Assembly: GCA_017163975.1 (NCBI GenBank) | Contig: JAFFSR010000373.1 | Coordinates: forward strand, 1,481,501-1,545,500 | DNA: 64,000 nt | Source of the DNA: Anastatus disparis | Taxonomy: Eukaryota; Arthropoda; Insecta; Hymenoptera; Eupelmidae | Direction of reading: 5' to 3' | In this document: positions 32,464-42,714 of the stretch, one piece after another | Layout of the letters: every line of letters starts with the position of its first letter | Position numbering within the stretch: the first letter of the stretch is position 1 | Translations under genes and position numbers: made by a program | Notes under the pieces: model-generated | Told to the model about the DNA's origin: nothing | The model's database searches: none | The model's input: only the letters and a program-made list of their open reading frames with translations

Positions 32464-33369
32464 ATCAACCTGTATTCTCTCTGTACCTGGTGATTCAGAT
32501 GAAATCATCGTATTAAGTGTATTCTGCTCGTTATTATTGATCGACATTGATGACTGTCTCTCATCATCACCCCACCAAGAGCAACCAGGCATTGGTTCAA
32601 AAGGTGGTGGCGCTGCTGTATTATTATTTACCCCCTCCACCGCAAAGTTTGGGGTAGTTTCAGAGACATTTATGACTTCTCTTACCTCTTCGGGAGGTGG
32701 TAGTAGCACAAGATCTCTCGAATCAGATACATCTTCTTCTTCGGTCAGAAGCCTTATCAACAGTTCATCCCCACTACTGTCCTCCATCATATTTTGCAGG
32801 TCTGTAAAATTTATGTAAAATCTGTTTAGTTGCACTATTTTTAACAAAAAAGTCTCATCCCGCGAAATTCTGTGATCATAAACAAAAAGTTTATTGGTTA
32901 TTGATTATTGATCCGAAACTGATATTTTCTTGCAAATCATGTTTTCAGATTTATTATTTTATTCACAACAAAAAAGTATTTTATAGCAAAATTCTACGAT
33001 CGTAAAGAAAAAAGATACAAGCTTTTAAACGGTAAAAGAAATTATGAATAACTTACCTTTAATAACACGGTGATGTAACATGAGAAGCCTGACTTGTGAC
33101 GCATCTTGCATCCCTCTGCTTTTAATACAACGACCAGCAATGTCAAGTATTTCATTATCGTTAAAAATACCTCGCTTAAACATATAAGCTAAGGTACGTA
33201 GTCCGCAAAGTCCTAAGATAAATTTAATTTTTTTTAATAATTCATTATTGGCGCAAATATTTAGACTTTTGCGCCATGAATCAGTGCAAAATAATTTTAT
33301 TTGCGGCTCTCGAACTAATGCTATATTAACAATATTTATCAAGACTTTAAGTAAATTTTTTCTAACCAT
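32329..33369 (-). CDS. Spliced acidic Polinton protein of unknown function
   Basis: Exon 1 is 33369-33057 (ATG at 33369, donor AAAG|GTAAGT). Exon 2 starts at 32801 after TTTTACAG and continues in frame to a stop at 32329, giving 261 residues. The 255-bp intron is 32802-33056. The N-terminus is helical, Leu/Lys-rich with several Cys (LKKIKFILGLCGLRTLAYMF). Exon 2 is acidic and Pro/Ser-rich (MMEDSSGDELL, TEEEDVSDS), like a transcriptional activation region. The last 45 residues or so come from the inserted MITE. Without the MITE the frame would stop within about 20 bases of the TTAA site. TATAAATA at 33448-33441 lies upstream. I do not recognise the family. Confidence 0.65.
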
Positions 33370-33440
33370 CTTACTTCGTGTTGATCTTCTTCTCTGGAAC
33401 GTTGAACTTTAACTGTTAATCAGACCTGTCAATCTTCGCG

Positions 33441-33448
33441 TATTTATA
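33441..33448 (-). promoter_or_regulatory. TATA box of the spliced acidic gene
   Basis: TATAAATA on the minus strand, about 72 bp before the ATG at 33369. An AACAGTT initiator-like site lies about 34 bases downstream of it. Confidence 0.55.
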
Positions 33449-33479
33449 GTACGATTTAGAAGTAGGAATGAGGGGTGAC

Positions 33480-34165
33480 GAAGGGGTAGTATGTGCGCAA
33501 CATTTAATATTTCAAGAATCATCTTAATTTGATATTTAAATCAGCCAACACGTGTAAAATAATGTCAGTTTGGCGCGAATCGTGGACCGGTGTGCATGTA
33601 AGTATAAATCAGAATGCATATAATTCACCATCATTTCGCTTACGAGTAGGCGGGAATTTTTTCATGTAACGCGATCACACTTTGGCGTGTTCTATATCGT
33701 CCACCTAGCTAGTGTGTGTCTTAAGTAAAGAGGCGTTAATTGCTCAACCTACATCATTCGTACTGAAACAATTTGTATATATTTACATATATTCTGCATA
33801 TAATTAATACTTATTTGCATATATGTATATATTTACATATATTTAGTATAAGTAGAATAACTACATAACATTTTATTTAAATTATAATAATATATATATA
33901 GTTATTGTAAAAGATATGAATGTTATGCTCTTCTACTTTCTACTATCCTGATACTTTTTATTATTTTTTCGTAATAATCTCTTGTTTTTACATAAAAATT
34001 GAATTTCAATACATTTATCATTTGCATATGGGTAACGCATTGTATGTTATTTGTGCATAAACGTTGTGTAAGTAATACACTTACTCATTACCATGTATAC
34101 TTTTATGACATTGTAGACCATATTCAGTTAAATATCCTGAGGTCTTATTAAATTTCTATTGTTAT

Positions 34166-34204
<39 letters not shown>

Positions 34205-34210
34205 GTGTAT

Positions 34211-34258
<48 letters not shown>

Positions 34259-34287
34259 GCGTGTGTGAGCGCACATTTATTTATGAC

Positions 34288-34373
<86 letters not shown>

Positions 34374-34603
34374 TTATATATATATGTAGGAACTCTACTG
34401 TCTATCTAACTTAATGTTAAGTTAATGTTATACTTTCTTTTGCCTTCTGCTCTCCTGATACTTTTTTTATCATTTTAATATTATTAATTCCCGATAATTA
34501 TTGATTTTTATAAATTTAAATTTATTTTAAATGCAACAAGTTTATTACATGTAATGTTTTAAATCTTGATCATTCTTATTTGCATATGAGTATGCAAATT
34601 AAG

Positions 34604-34665
<62 letters not shown>

Positions 34666-35327
34666 TATATAGAGGAACTTGACTGTCTATCTAATGTTAA
34701 GTTAATATTATACTTTCTTTTGCCTTCTATTCTCCTAATACTTTTTATCATTTTAATATCGTTAATAGCCGATAGTTGATAGATTTTTTAAAATTAAATT
34801 CAATTAAACGTAATAGCTTTATTACGTGTAATGTTTTAAATTTTATCACTATTTTCAAGTGAATATACGAATTAAATTCATTCCAAAGTCTTATGAGTTT
34901 ATTCTTGTGAACCACAGATAAAGATTTTGTAATTTTACAAAATCAGCGACCTTGGGTTTTCTTTATTAAATTCTTTTCTCACACTACGTTAGGGTTATTT
35001 CAGACAAATCATCACTGTACACCCGAGTTAGTGATAGAATAAAAACTTTTTCTATAGATTGGGGTATCATGTGTTTTCTCTAATATCAATTTTGCGTCTT
35101 AAATTTGTAATATAATTCTTAATTTTAACTTTACTGTAGAATATGATTCTTAAAACTGCAGTTCGAATCTTTTCTACGAGGAAAAAAGTGTCAAATTATT
35201 AATTTTACCGTGCGAACTTGAAAATATTTTTAAGCATTTGGGGTGGGAATTATACTTTTTATGATCGTGGACTTGGAGCCGCGATCAGTCCTCGATAAGT
35301 CGACAATCTGTAATAATCAAAAGAAAA
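33480..35327. repeat. Gene-free Polinton segment with microsatellites and a tandem duplication
   Basis: It holds TA runs (34169-34200, 34293-34339, 34611-34659), a TG run (34214-34252) and a TC run (34340-34369). Two related units begin aactNtactgtctatctaa-like at about 34386 and 34673, with a third, more diverged relative near 33915. They share ttatactttcttttgccttc and a later gtaatgttttaaat. The ORF at 34205-34414 is simple repeat. Just before 35327, TTATACTTTTTATG and ATCAGTCC (about 35285) may be the promoter of the following gene. Confidence 0.7.
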
Positions 35328-36193
35328 ATGTTCAATCAACCACCATCACCGATCGTCATCGACGACGACGACGAAGTTCAAGTACTGGACGACGATGTCC
35401 AGGTACTTGAGAACTCGGTGAATATAGCACCACTCGTAAATTTCATTAATTACGGTGTAGCTAATGTTTTTGTGCCCAATTACTGGGTGATATTGGACAA
35501 CCCAGTGAACGAAGTGGTGAACGATGTGATAGTGCAAAATGAGGTAGAAGAAGGTGGAGCAGTGATGCAGCAAAATGAGGTAGAAGAAGACAGAGAGTGA
35601 TGCTGCAAAATGAGATTGAAGAAGGCAGAGAAGTGTTGGCACAAAATGAGATAGCAGAAGGCAGAGAAGAAATGGAAAATAATAATCTAGAAGAAGAAGG
35701 CAACAACGACTCAGGATACGAGTCCAATGAAGATGAAGTTGATCCTGATTATGCTCCACAGGCGATGGAGGTAGAAGAAGAAGATGAGGAGGATGAAGAA
35801 GTAGATGAGGCCGAACTGGTACAACGCTACCATAGGTGTCGAGCAGATGAGGCTCGTCAACACCATGTGCTTGGTGTAGTACGCCTCTATTGGCGTGCAC
35901 GCATTGCAAAATTACGTTTAGAGAGAAAGCGTAGTTTACGACGTCTACAACGGGATTTAAGGAGAGTAAGAGACCAACGACAAGAATTGGAAAGGATAAT
36001 ACCTCGACCTCATCGTCGCGCGGATCCCACATTAGAACGCCCACGTAGAGATCATGACGTGTGCTGGGGCTGTGCGAAGCCCTTTTATAGACAGAGTGTC
36101 CGTCTGTGGCAAAGGTGTGATTCGTGCGGGTTGTGGCTTTGCCCGGATTGTGCGCTGGATCCGGTGCACTGCCAAAATGATATTATAATTTAA
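35328..36193 (+). pseudogene. Acidic zinc-finger protein with tandem repeats, one frame break
   Basis: The ATG at 35328 opens an acidic protein (IDDDDEVQVLDDD). Near residue 72 a repeat of about 13-16 residues starts (QNEVEEGG, QNEVEEDR, QNEIEEGR, QNEIAEGR). The frame changes at about 35594-35600 inside this array, where one unit is a base shorter than its neighbours, and continues to 36193. The second part has a long Glu/Asp run and an Arg-rich coiled-coil helix (LRLERKRSLRRLQRDLRR). It ends in a Cys-rich cluster, CWGC, RCDSCGLWLCPDC and PVHC, compatible with a RING- or FYVE-like treble-clef zinc finger. The family is not recognised; regulator or ubiquitin-related roles are open. Confidence 0.65.
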
Positions 36194-36603
36194 GTGTGAG
36201 TTTTAGTTTTATAAATTTATGAATTTTAGTGCTTATACATAAAATGTAAAAATATTATTTTTAATTTTGTGTGTAAAATTTATGAGTCTTAATGTGCGTG
36301 TGAGAGTGTGTGTGTATGTGTGTGCGTATGTCGACGTAAATAAATAAATAAAGATGTACTATTAATCTTAGTGTTAGTGAAAAAAAAAAAAAATTTTGAA
36401 TATATAAAAATAATAAACAATAAATAAACTTTTATAGGCTGTAAGTGAACTAGTGTTTATATATATATATATATGTTAATATATAATATATATTTAATTA
36501 TAATATATATTTAATTATAACATTAATTTTATATAAATTGTATATGCGTGTTAGTGTGTGTATGTGTGTGAAGTAATAAAATATTCCTTATTTGAAAATT
36601 TTT

Positions 36604-36669
<66 letters not shown>

Positions 36670-36681
36670 CGTGCGTGCGTG

Positions 36682-36770
<89 letters not shown>

Positions 36771-36840
36771 TAAAAATAAATAAAATTCTAAATATTGTGT
36801 ATTTATTTATTAATATATTTAGTTATTTATTTATTTAAAT
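36194..36840. repeat. Microsatellite-rich right subterminal region
   Basis: After the zinc-finger gene come AATAAA signals (about 36340-36350), then a TG/CG dinucleotide array at 36606-36767, and AT-rich DNA up to the right terminal repeat. ORFs of Val-Cys repeats here are translations of the TG array. Confidence 0.75.
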
Positions 36841-36973
36841 TCAGGGGTATCAGGAACCGTCATAACAAGCCCCTACTTCGCCTTCTCAGAGATTATTGAC
36901 CTAGTGGTCAGTAATCTTTGAGGTGGTAGAGTGGGGGTTTGTTGTGACGGTCCATGGTGCCCCTATAACTACT
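36841..36973 (-). repeat. Polinton right terminal inverted repeat
   Basis: The mirror of 18695-18826, imperfect inward. The element ends ...CCCCTATAACTACT at 36973. Confidence 0.93.
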
Positions 36974-36979
36974 AATGAT
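36974..36979. repeat. Polinton target-site duplication, right
   Basis: AATGAT, identical to 18689-18694 and followed by the continuation of the 202-bp satellite unit. Confidence 0.95.
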
Positions 36980-37810
36980 TTTTCATAATCTAATTGAATG
37001 TTGTTTAATTCAAATATTTTTGTTATTAATTTTAAATAAATATTTGGTTGAAGCAAAAACTAAATATTTGATTCAACTAAATGTTTATTTGAATCAACTA
37101 ATCGAAATTCAAATAAATATATTTAGTTGTTTTAACTAAATTGTTTTTTCAGTGTGCCATTAACCAGATTAATGTAAACAATTTTTGACACAATTATTTT
37201 TGTTAATGAAAATAAATCAAATTAATTTAATGACTTATTAATTTATTCTATTCAATATATTTTTATAAAACCTATTTTTCATTTTCGTTATTAAAAAATA
37301 TAGTTTTATTTTATTTATTATGAATATTAAAATTGCTGAGATGAAAGGGATTGTAATAATGTATGGCTGACCAATGTATAATGGGTAAGTTTGTTTCTTA
37401 AGATTTGTTTCTTTACACATAATACAATGATCATTTCAATCAAGTACACGATCACTTAAAATAAATATTTATTTGCTTCAATAGAACATAACTCGTCATT
37501 TAATGAAATATTTAGTTAATTGAACTAAATTTCATTTGAATCAAATAAATATTTGTTTGGATTACAAGGATGGAAGTCGTGATTTAATGACATAGTTATT
37601 TCTTTGAAAAAAATATTTATTAGATTTCAATAAATTGTAAAATTTAAATAACAAAATATGATTTTTATTGAAATTAAACTTTGTTGGTTTTAAAAAATCA
37701 AGATCTTTAGTGTAATAAATTATTTCATTTATTGAAACAAACATTTATTCCTTTTGAGAAAATGAGAAACCAGTTTCAATGAAATATTTAATTAATTAGA
37801 ATAAAAAGTT

Positions 37811-39669
37811 AGATTAGATTAGATAGATATTTATTTCTAATAGTTTATAAAAAGTGTGTAATAAACAAAAAAATAATATTTAATATATAATAAGATACAG
37901 AAATGAGATAATGTAATTATTGCACTCATGATATCACAGTCGATTTCTTAAAACTAATAATACTACAAAAGTAAGTCACTTTCCAGAGTGATATCACAGA
38001 TCATTATAATAATAAAATACACACACAATCATCAATAAAATAACAATAAGCAAATCTGTCGAATTAATATCTATCAGTCAAACTAGTAAAAACAATCTAA
38101 AAATAAAATATAATAAAATCAAACAAGTCAAAAAATAAAAAAAATAAAAAGTAATGCATTCACTCTCAACCATGCGCTCATCATCCATACTATAAATACA
38201 AGCACACCTTGAATCTATATATGGGACTACACATGATAATAAATTAACATAAAGGGACTATAAATATAACATAAAGAGAGTATCCGTTATTCAAAGTCAA
38301 GCAAGTACCTCCTCACTGCCGTCTTAAACCTGCTGATGGATGGAAGATACTTAATTTCAGCAGGTAGAGAATTCTAAAAATGCACACCTTGAACTTGGAA
38401 GGAATTCCTTCCAGTCTCAGTGCGCATAAAGGGCACCGCAAGATCCTTAGCCTCTCCCCTAGTAGCCGCTCTAGGTACACATCTAGTGAAAAGTCTCACT
38501 AGATGCTCCGGAGTATTTATGCGCACGATTTTGTACATAAGCACAGCCAAAAAATACTGTGTTCTGAAATCAGTGCGCAGCCAACCCAACGCGGTTCTAT
38601 AAGGAGAGACATGATCACCCATTCTCAAACCCATTATACATATCTCACACATGAATTTTGTAATCTCTGTATTCGTCTTCTCAACCTCTGAGAAGCATCG
38701 AGCAGAACTACTGAACAATAGTCAAGATGTGGAAACAGCAGGGCGGTTGCGAGCTGTTTACGCAGAGTCTCCGTGGTGTACCGATGGAAAAACCGCAGGG
38801 CACACAAAACTCTATTAAACTTTTTTGTAATCATATCAACGTGCGGTACTCATGAAAGTTTAGGATCAAGCACAACACCAAGACTCGTCACGGAGTCAGA
38901 GAAAGGTATACTAATGCCTCCCTCAAGATCAATCGTACGTGACCCATCAGCATAAAAAGAATTTACAAAACGACTATCGCTAAAGACGATTGCCTTGGTT
39001 TTATTAGAATTCAAAGTGAGAGAGACACCAGCAGCCCTATCAGCATAAAAAAATTTACAAAACGACTATTGCCAAAGACGATTGCCTTGGTTTTATTAGA
39101 ATTCAAAGTGAGAGAGACACCAGAAGCCCACCCTGATACCGCTTTGGCCGCCCTCTGTAAAGTGAGAATACCCTTGCAGGTCGTCTGCATAGAGTAGGTG
39201 CTCGACGCAACCAGAGTCAAAAGCTTCACGTACGTCATTAATGTGAAGACAAAACAACAGAGGCCCCAGTACCGAACCCTTTGGAACTCCAAGTTGGTTG
39301 TCAGCCAACTTGATTCCTCGTTTAAATGCGTGGAAACCATTTGTTTCCTTCCTGATATATAGGAGTTAATCCAGAAGAGATCAGCCCTGGAAAGCCCCAT
39401 CGATCTAAGCCTAGTAAGTAACTTGAAGGGAGAGATCGTGTCAGATGCCTTACTAAAGTCAAAAAGTAAAAGTAACGTGGCGAGTTTTTTGTCTAGACCC
39501 GATCTTATGTCATCAGTTAATTTAAGAATAGCTGTTTGTGTCGAGTTGTGCTTTTTGAAGGCAGTCTGCATTGGGTCAAGTATTTTATTAGTAGTAATGT
39601 ACTCCTGCAATTGGTCATGGGCGATCTTCTCAAGTACCATTGAAAAAAAACATAAAATAGCAATAGGCC
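37811..39669 (-). mobile_element. 5'-truncated CR1/L2-type LINE
   Basis: It is flanked by AAAAGTT duplications (37804-37810 and 39670-39676). The reverse transcriptase remnant reads on the minus strand with several frame changes. Visible pieces are FSKASDTI (motif A region), GVPKGSVLGPLLF, LLYADDLQ (catalytic YADD), then LNSNKTKAIVFG, FFHRYTTETLRKQL and ATRGEAKDLAV at the end. The endonuclease half is missing. The 3' end carries an agatt/agat repeat tail next to 37811. A 93-bp tandem duplication (38951-39043, repeated from 39044) disrupts the thumb region. It is the same family as 14575-15232. Confidence 0.88.
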
Positions 39670-41263
39670 AAAAGTTGATCAAAACAAATAAATATTTAGT
39701 TTTTTCAACAAAATTTTGTGCTTTGATTGAATAAAATATCTTTTTGATTTAAATTAATATTTGTTTGTTTTAAAAAAATGGTATTTGCAATTTAATAAAA
39801 TATTTGAAACGTTAAAATAAATATTTAATTAATGTAAACAAACGATCAAGTTTAATTGATGAAATATTTATTAAATTCAAATAAATATTTTCTTGTTTTA
39901 CACTGAAAAAAAAACATTTATTTGATTCAAATAAATATATTTATTTAATTTCTATTCATTTGAATTAAATAACTGTTTATTTGATTCAAATGAATTTTTG
40001 GCAAATTAAATAAATTATTCAGTCAAAATGAGAGAACAATTTATTCATATTCTCATTTATTCAATTCAAATAATATTTATTTGATCTAACTAACAAATTT
40101 GTCATGTCAACAAAATCATTCATTTAAAACAAATAACATCATTTTTTTTTAATGATTATTTGTTAATAAATATTTAGTCAAATTGAAAAACTCATTTATT
40201 CGAATCAAAAACGTTATTATTTAAGTTGATTAAATTAATTGTGAATAATAAAATTGTTAGAATCAAAAAAATATTTATTCAAAATGAAAAAATAATTTAT
40301 TAATATTAACAAAATATTTTTATATTTTCAATAAATGATTCATTTAATTAAACTATTTCAAATTCTTTTAATTTAATAAATTTAATTTCAACCAATCAAA
40401 TAATTATTTAATTCAACAAAATCAATTTGATAGTGACTGCAAAACAACTATTAAATTATTTAAATCAAATTAATTTGTTATTTGATTAAAGCAAGGAATT
40501 TTGTTGAATTCAAAAAATTACACCGAAAAAAATTTATTCAATTAAAATAAATATTTAGTAAATCAAATAAACTATTTGATTAAAATAATATTATTTACTC
40601 AAATTCTTATTTTTTTAATTCAAATAACTTTTATTTAATCGAAATAATAATTTTGTTGTGTCAACAAGATCATTTATTTAAAACAAATTCTTTAAAAAAA
40701 ATAATTTATTAATAAATGTTAGTAAATATCTAGTCGATTGTGATTAATTATTTAGTTAATAATTTAAATTGAATAATTATATCTAAATTTTTATATTGAT
40801 TGATTCTACCGAGAAATTTTTATTTTTTCATAATAATAATTTAATGTTATTTTAAAATCAATTGTTTTTTAATAATAAACGATATTGAAACACAGATTAA
40901 AATTATTTTAATTTATAAAAAATTTGATCTAAATTTCTAAATTTTAGTAAAAAAATTTTTATATATCTTACAAAATGTAAAAATAAGTCAAAAAGATATC
41001 AAAATGGAATTATACCAAAATGATCCTATAAATCTTAAGACATACATAAGCATTTGATATTTCAAATATAATTTTAACAAAATTTTTATTATAAGTAATT
41101 ATTCAAAAATTTTTTTATAATTTTAAATTCATCATAACATTGATCATTTATATCATCTAATTAATAATGTTATTTTTTTATTATTCTGTTGAATATCAAT
41201 ATTTTTATTCATATAATATAAAATAAAATATATTAAGATTATATAACATGGAATAATATAGAA

Positions 41264-42395
41264 TGTAACGGTTATTTTGCCCGTTACAAAAAAAAAGAAT
41301 TTGTTATTTATTTAATATTATTTTATGCTAAGTCTCTAAATTTAATTGTAGATAGAGTTGCCGACAACTCGTAAGAAAATAATCATATATATATTACGCG
41401 GCAAACTCTATGGTGCTAGTTAGTCAAACGTATATTGACTAGCGACAAGACCTCATACTATATACTTGTCGCTGAGCGTCTCTCTCTTTCTCTTACCTGA
41501 TCGAGAGACGCGATGCCGGCAGCACAGCTTTCCTTATTTTACACAAAAATATATATATATATTGTATGATATTAAAAATAAGGACCGCGGAGGCGTCGGG
41601 GTAAGCAAATTGATACAGGTCTTTGAACTTAATGTAAATTTATTAAATATGTAAAGAAAGAAATACAATAAAATGAATTTAGGTAAAAAATAAGAACAAG
41701 AGTTAATAATGATAATTCTAAGGGAGGACGCGACGCGAACTAAATTATCCTAAGATATTACAATGAACGCGCGCACTCTCTATGCTAAGATTTCTTCGAG
41801 GAAAGAAATCTTAGCCAAGTAGATAAAATAAAATAAGCTTACGAATACGCGTAGAAGCTTCTATGATAACCAAAATACATACGCTGAGATATATCGCCGT
41901 TGGCCAACGAAAGAAATGGTACGCCGCGACCTGGTCGCTGAGGCTCGAAGGGAACAGCCAAGCAAAAGATCGATTTCCTGATCGCTGCGACTCCTAGGAG
42001 GCAGCCAAGACCAGCACGTACAACCAGGAGATGATGACGATCTTCTAGCAACGATCTTCCTTTATCCTTTTATCCAAAACTATATGCGGCACTACACCAA
42101 CGCATTTATTAGGTTAAGACTTAAATAAAAGCCGAAAGGTATGGCGATGATGCGTGCTTGTAGGCCGCTAAACAATGTCTCCCGCACAGGGCAGGAATAT
42201 ATATAAGCCAACGTGTGCGCTTATGAAGAGCCGGAAATGTTCTGTCTTGCCTCGTGGCTTTCTTGCTCCTCGCGCGCGCGCGGCTCATCGAGTTACGTGC
42301 TTCTTGATGTAACTTATACGAGGTATATGACTGAGCGTGTGTCATTTGATTTTACCTAAGCGCGCAAGATTCGAACACGGTAGAATACCGTGACA
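41264..42395 (-). repeat. 3' LTR of the Gypsy element
   Basis: The left-hand LTR in window coordinates. The ORFs at 41466-41654, 41839-42051 and 42121-42345 recur in the other LTR and are shadows. Confidence 0.95.
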
Positions 42396-42405
42396 CCCCT
42401 CCGCC
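42396..42405 (-). other. Polypurine tract
   Basis: GGCGGAGGGG on the minus strand directly before the 3' LTR, the plus-strand primer of reverse transcription. Confidence 0.75.
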
Positions 42406-42714
42406 AGACGCAGCATAACTGGGTTCTACTGCTCTGCTTAGCGGGCGGAAGGTTTGCAGCTAATGCTTTGAACAAGTTTAATGCGTTTGTTATTTTATCA
42501 TTGTGTATTCATTCGTTGCGCACGCGTTTTCCTCGGTGAAAAGTCGGTTACGTTTTCGCTATTTTTTTTTTTTTTTTTTATTGTTTAAAGCCATTTAAAC
42601 CTGTTTGGTTTATTTTTGGCTGTAAAATTACATAAATTCAATACAAAATTGTTATTACATGAATAGTTACATTTTATATACCTCAAATTTAATAAATCCT
42701 AACTAAATAACATC

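Larger units (their letters stand above)
18695..36973. mobile_element. Maverick/Polinton (adintovirus-like), 18.3 kb
   Basis: The element starts AGTAGTTATAGGGGCACC and ends with the mirror image, and 6-bp AATGAT duplications flank it. It encodes the full Polinton set: protein-primed DNA polymerase B, retrovirus-type integrase, FtsK/HerA-type packaging ATPase, adenain-like protease, major capsid and penton-like minor capsid. It also has a pX-like core protein and several accessory genes. Most genes are packed on the minus strand with short overlaps. Two plus-strand genes (27607-27822 and 35328-36193) face outward. Frame breaks in capsid, protease, polymerase and the zinc-finger gene, plus a nested MITE, show that this is an ageing, integrated copy. 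The gene set is that of a virus able to build virions, but as read this copy could not. Confidence 0.97.
13355..41222. repeat. Very large AT-rich inverted repeat, later split by three insertions
   Basis: Left-arm blocks 13355-13640 and 16018-17882 are mirrored by right-arm blocks 40940-41222, 39680-40930 and 37488-37805. The mirrored ORFs at 17628-17810 (+) and 37562-37744 (-) translate nearly identically and simply mark the arms. The left arm has an extra 2.4 kb (13640-16018), the right arm a LINE insertion (37811-39669), and the spacer holds the Polinton. The arms consist of AAATATTTATTTGAATC-like modules and recurring ACACTGAAAAAAA motifs, typical of compound foldback elements. No coding capacity of its own is seen. 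Confidence 0.75.

Noticed and set aside
33057..33369. Idea that exon 1 of the acidic gene encodes a CARD or death-fold domain
   Set aside because: Only a loose helical Leu pattern is visible and no diagnostic residues can be named.
34205..34414. Val-Cys and Ile-Tyr repeat ORF inside the Polinton
   Set aside because: Pure TG, TA and TC dinucleotide runs.
36558..36838. Two Val-Cys/Ala-Cys ORFs near the right Polinton end
   Set aside because: TG/CG dinucleotide array with no protein features.
17628..37744. Nearly identical 60-codon ORFs at 17628-17810 (+) and 37562-37744 (-)
   Set aside because: They are mirror positions of the large inverted repeat, AT-rich and without protein character.
41466..42345. 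Three LTR ORFs repeated near 53967-54888
   Set aside because: They lie in both LTRs and overlap terminal control sequence; no Gag, Pol or Env similarity.
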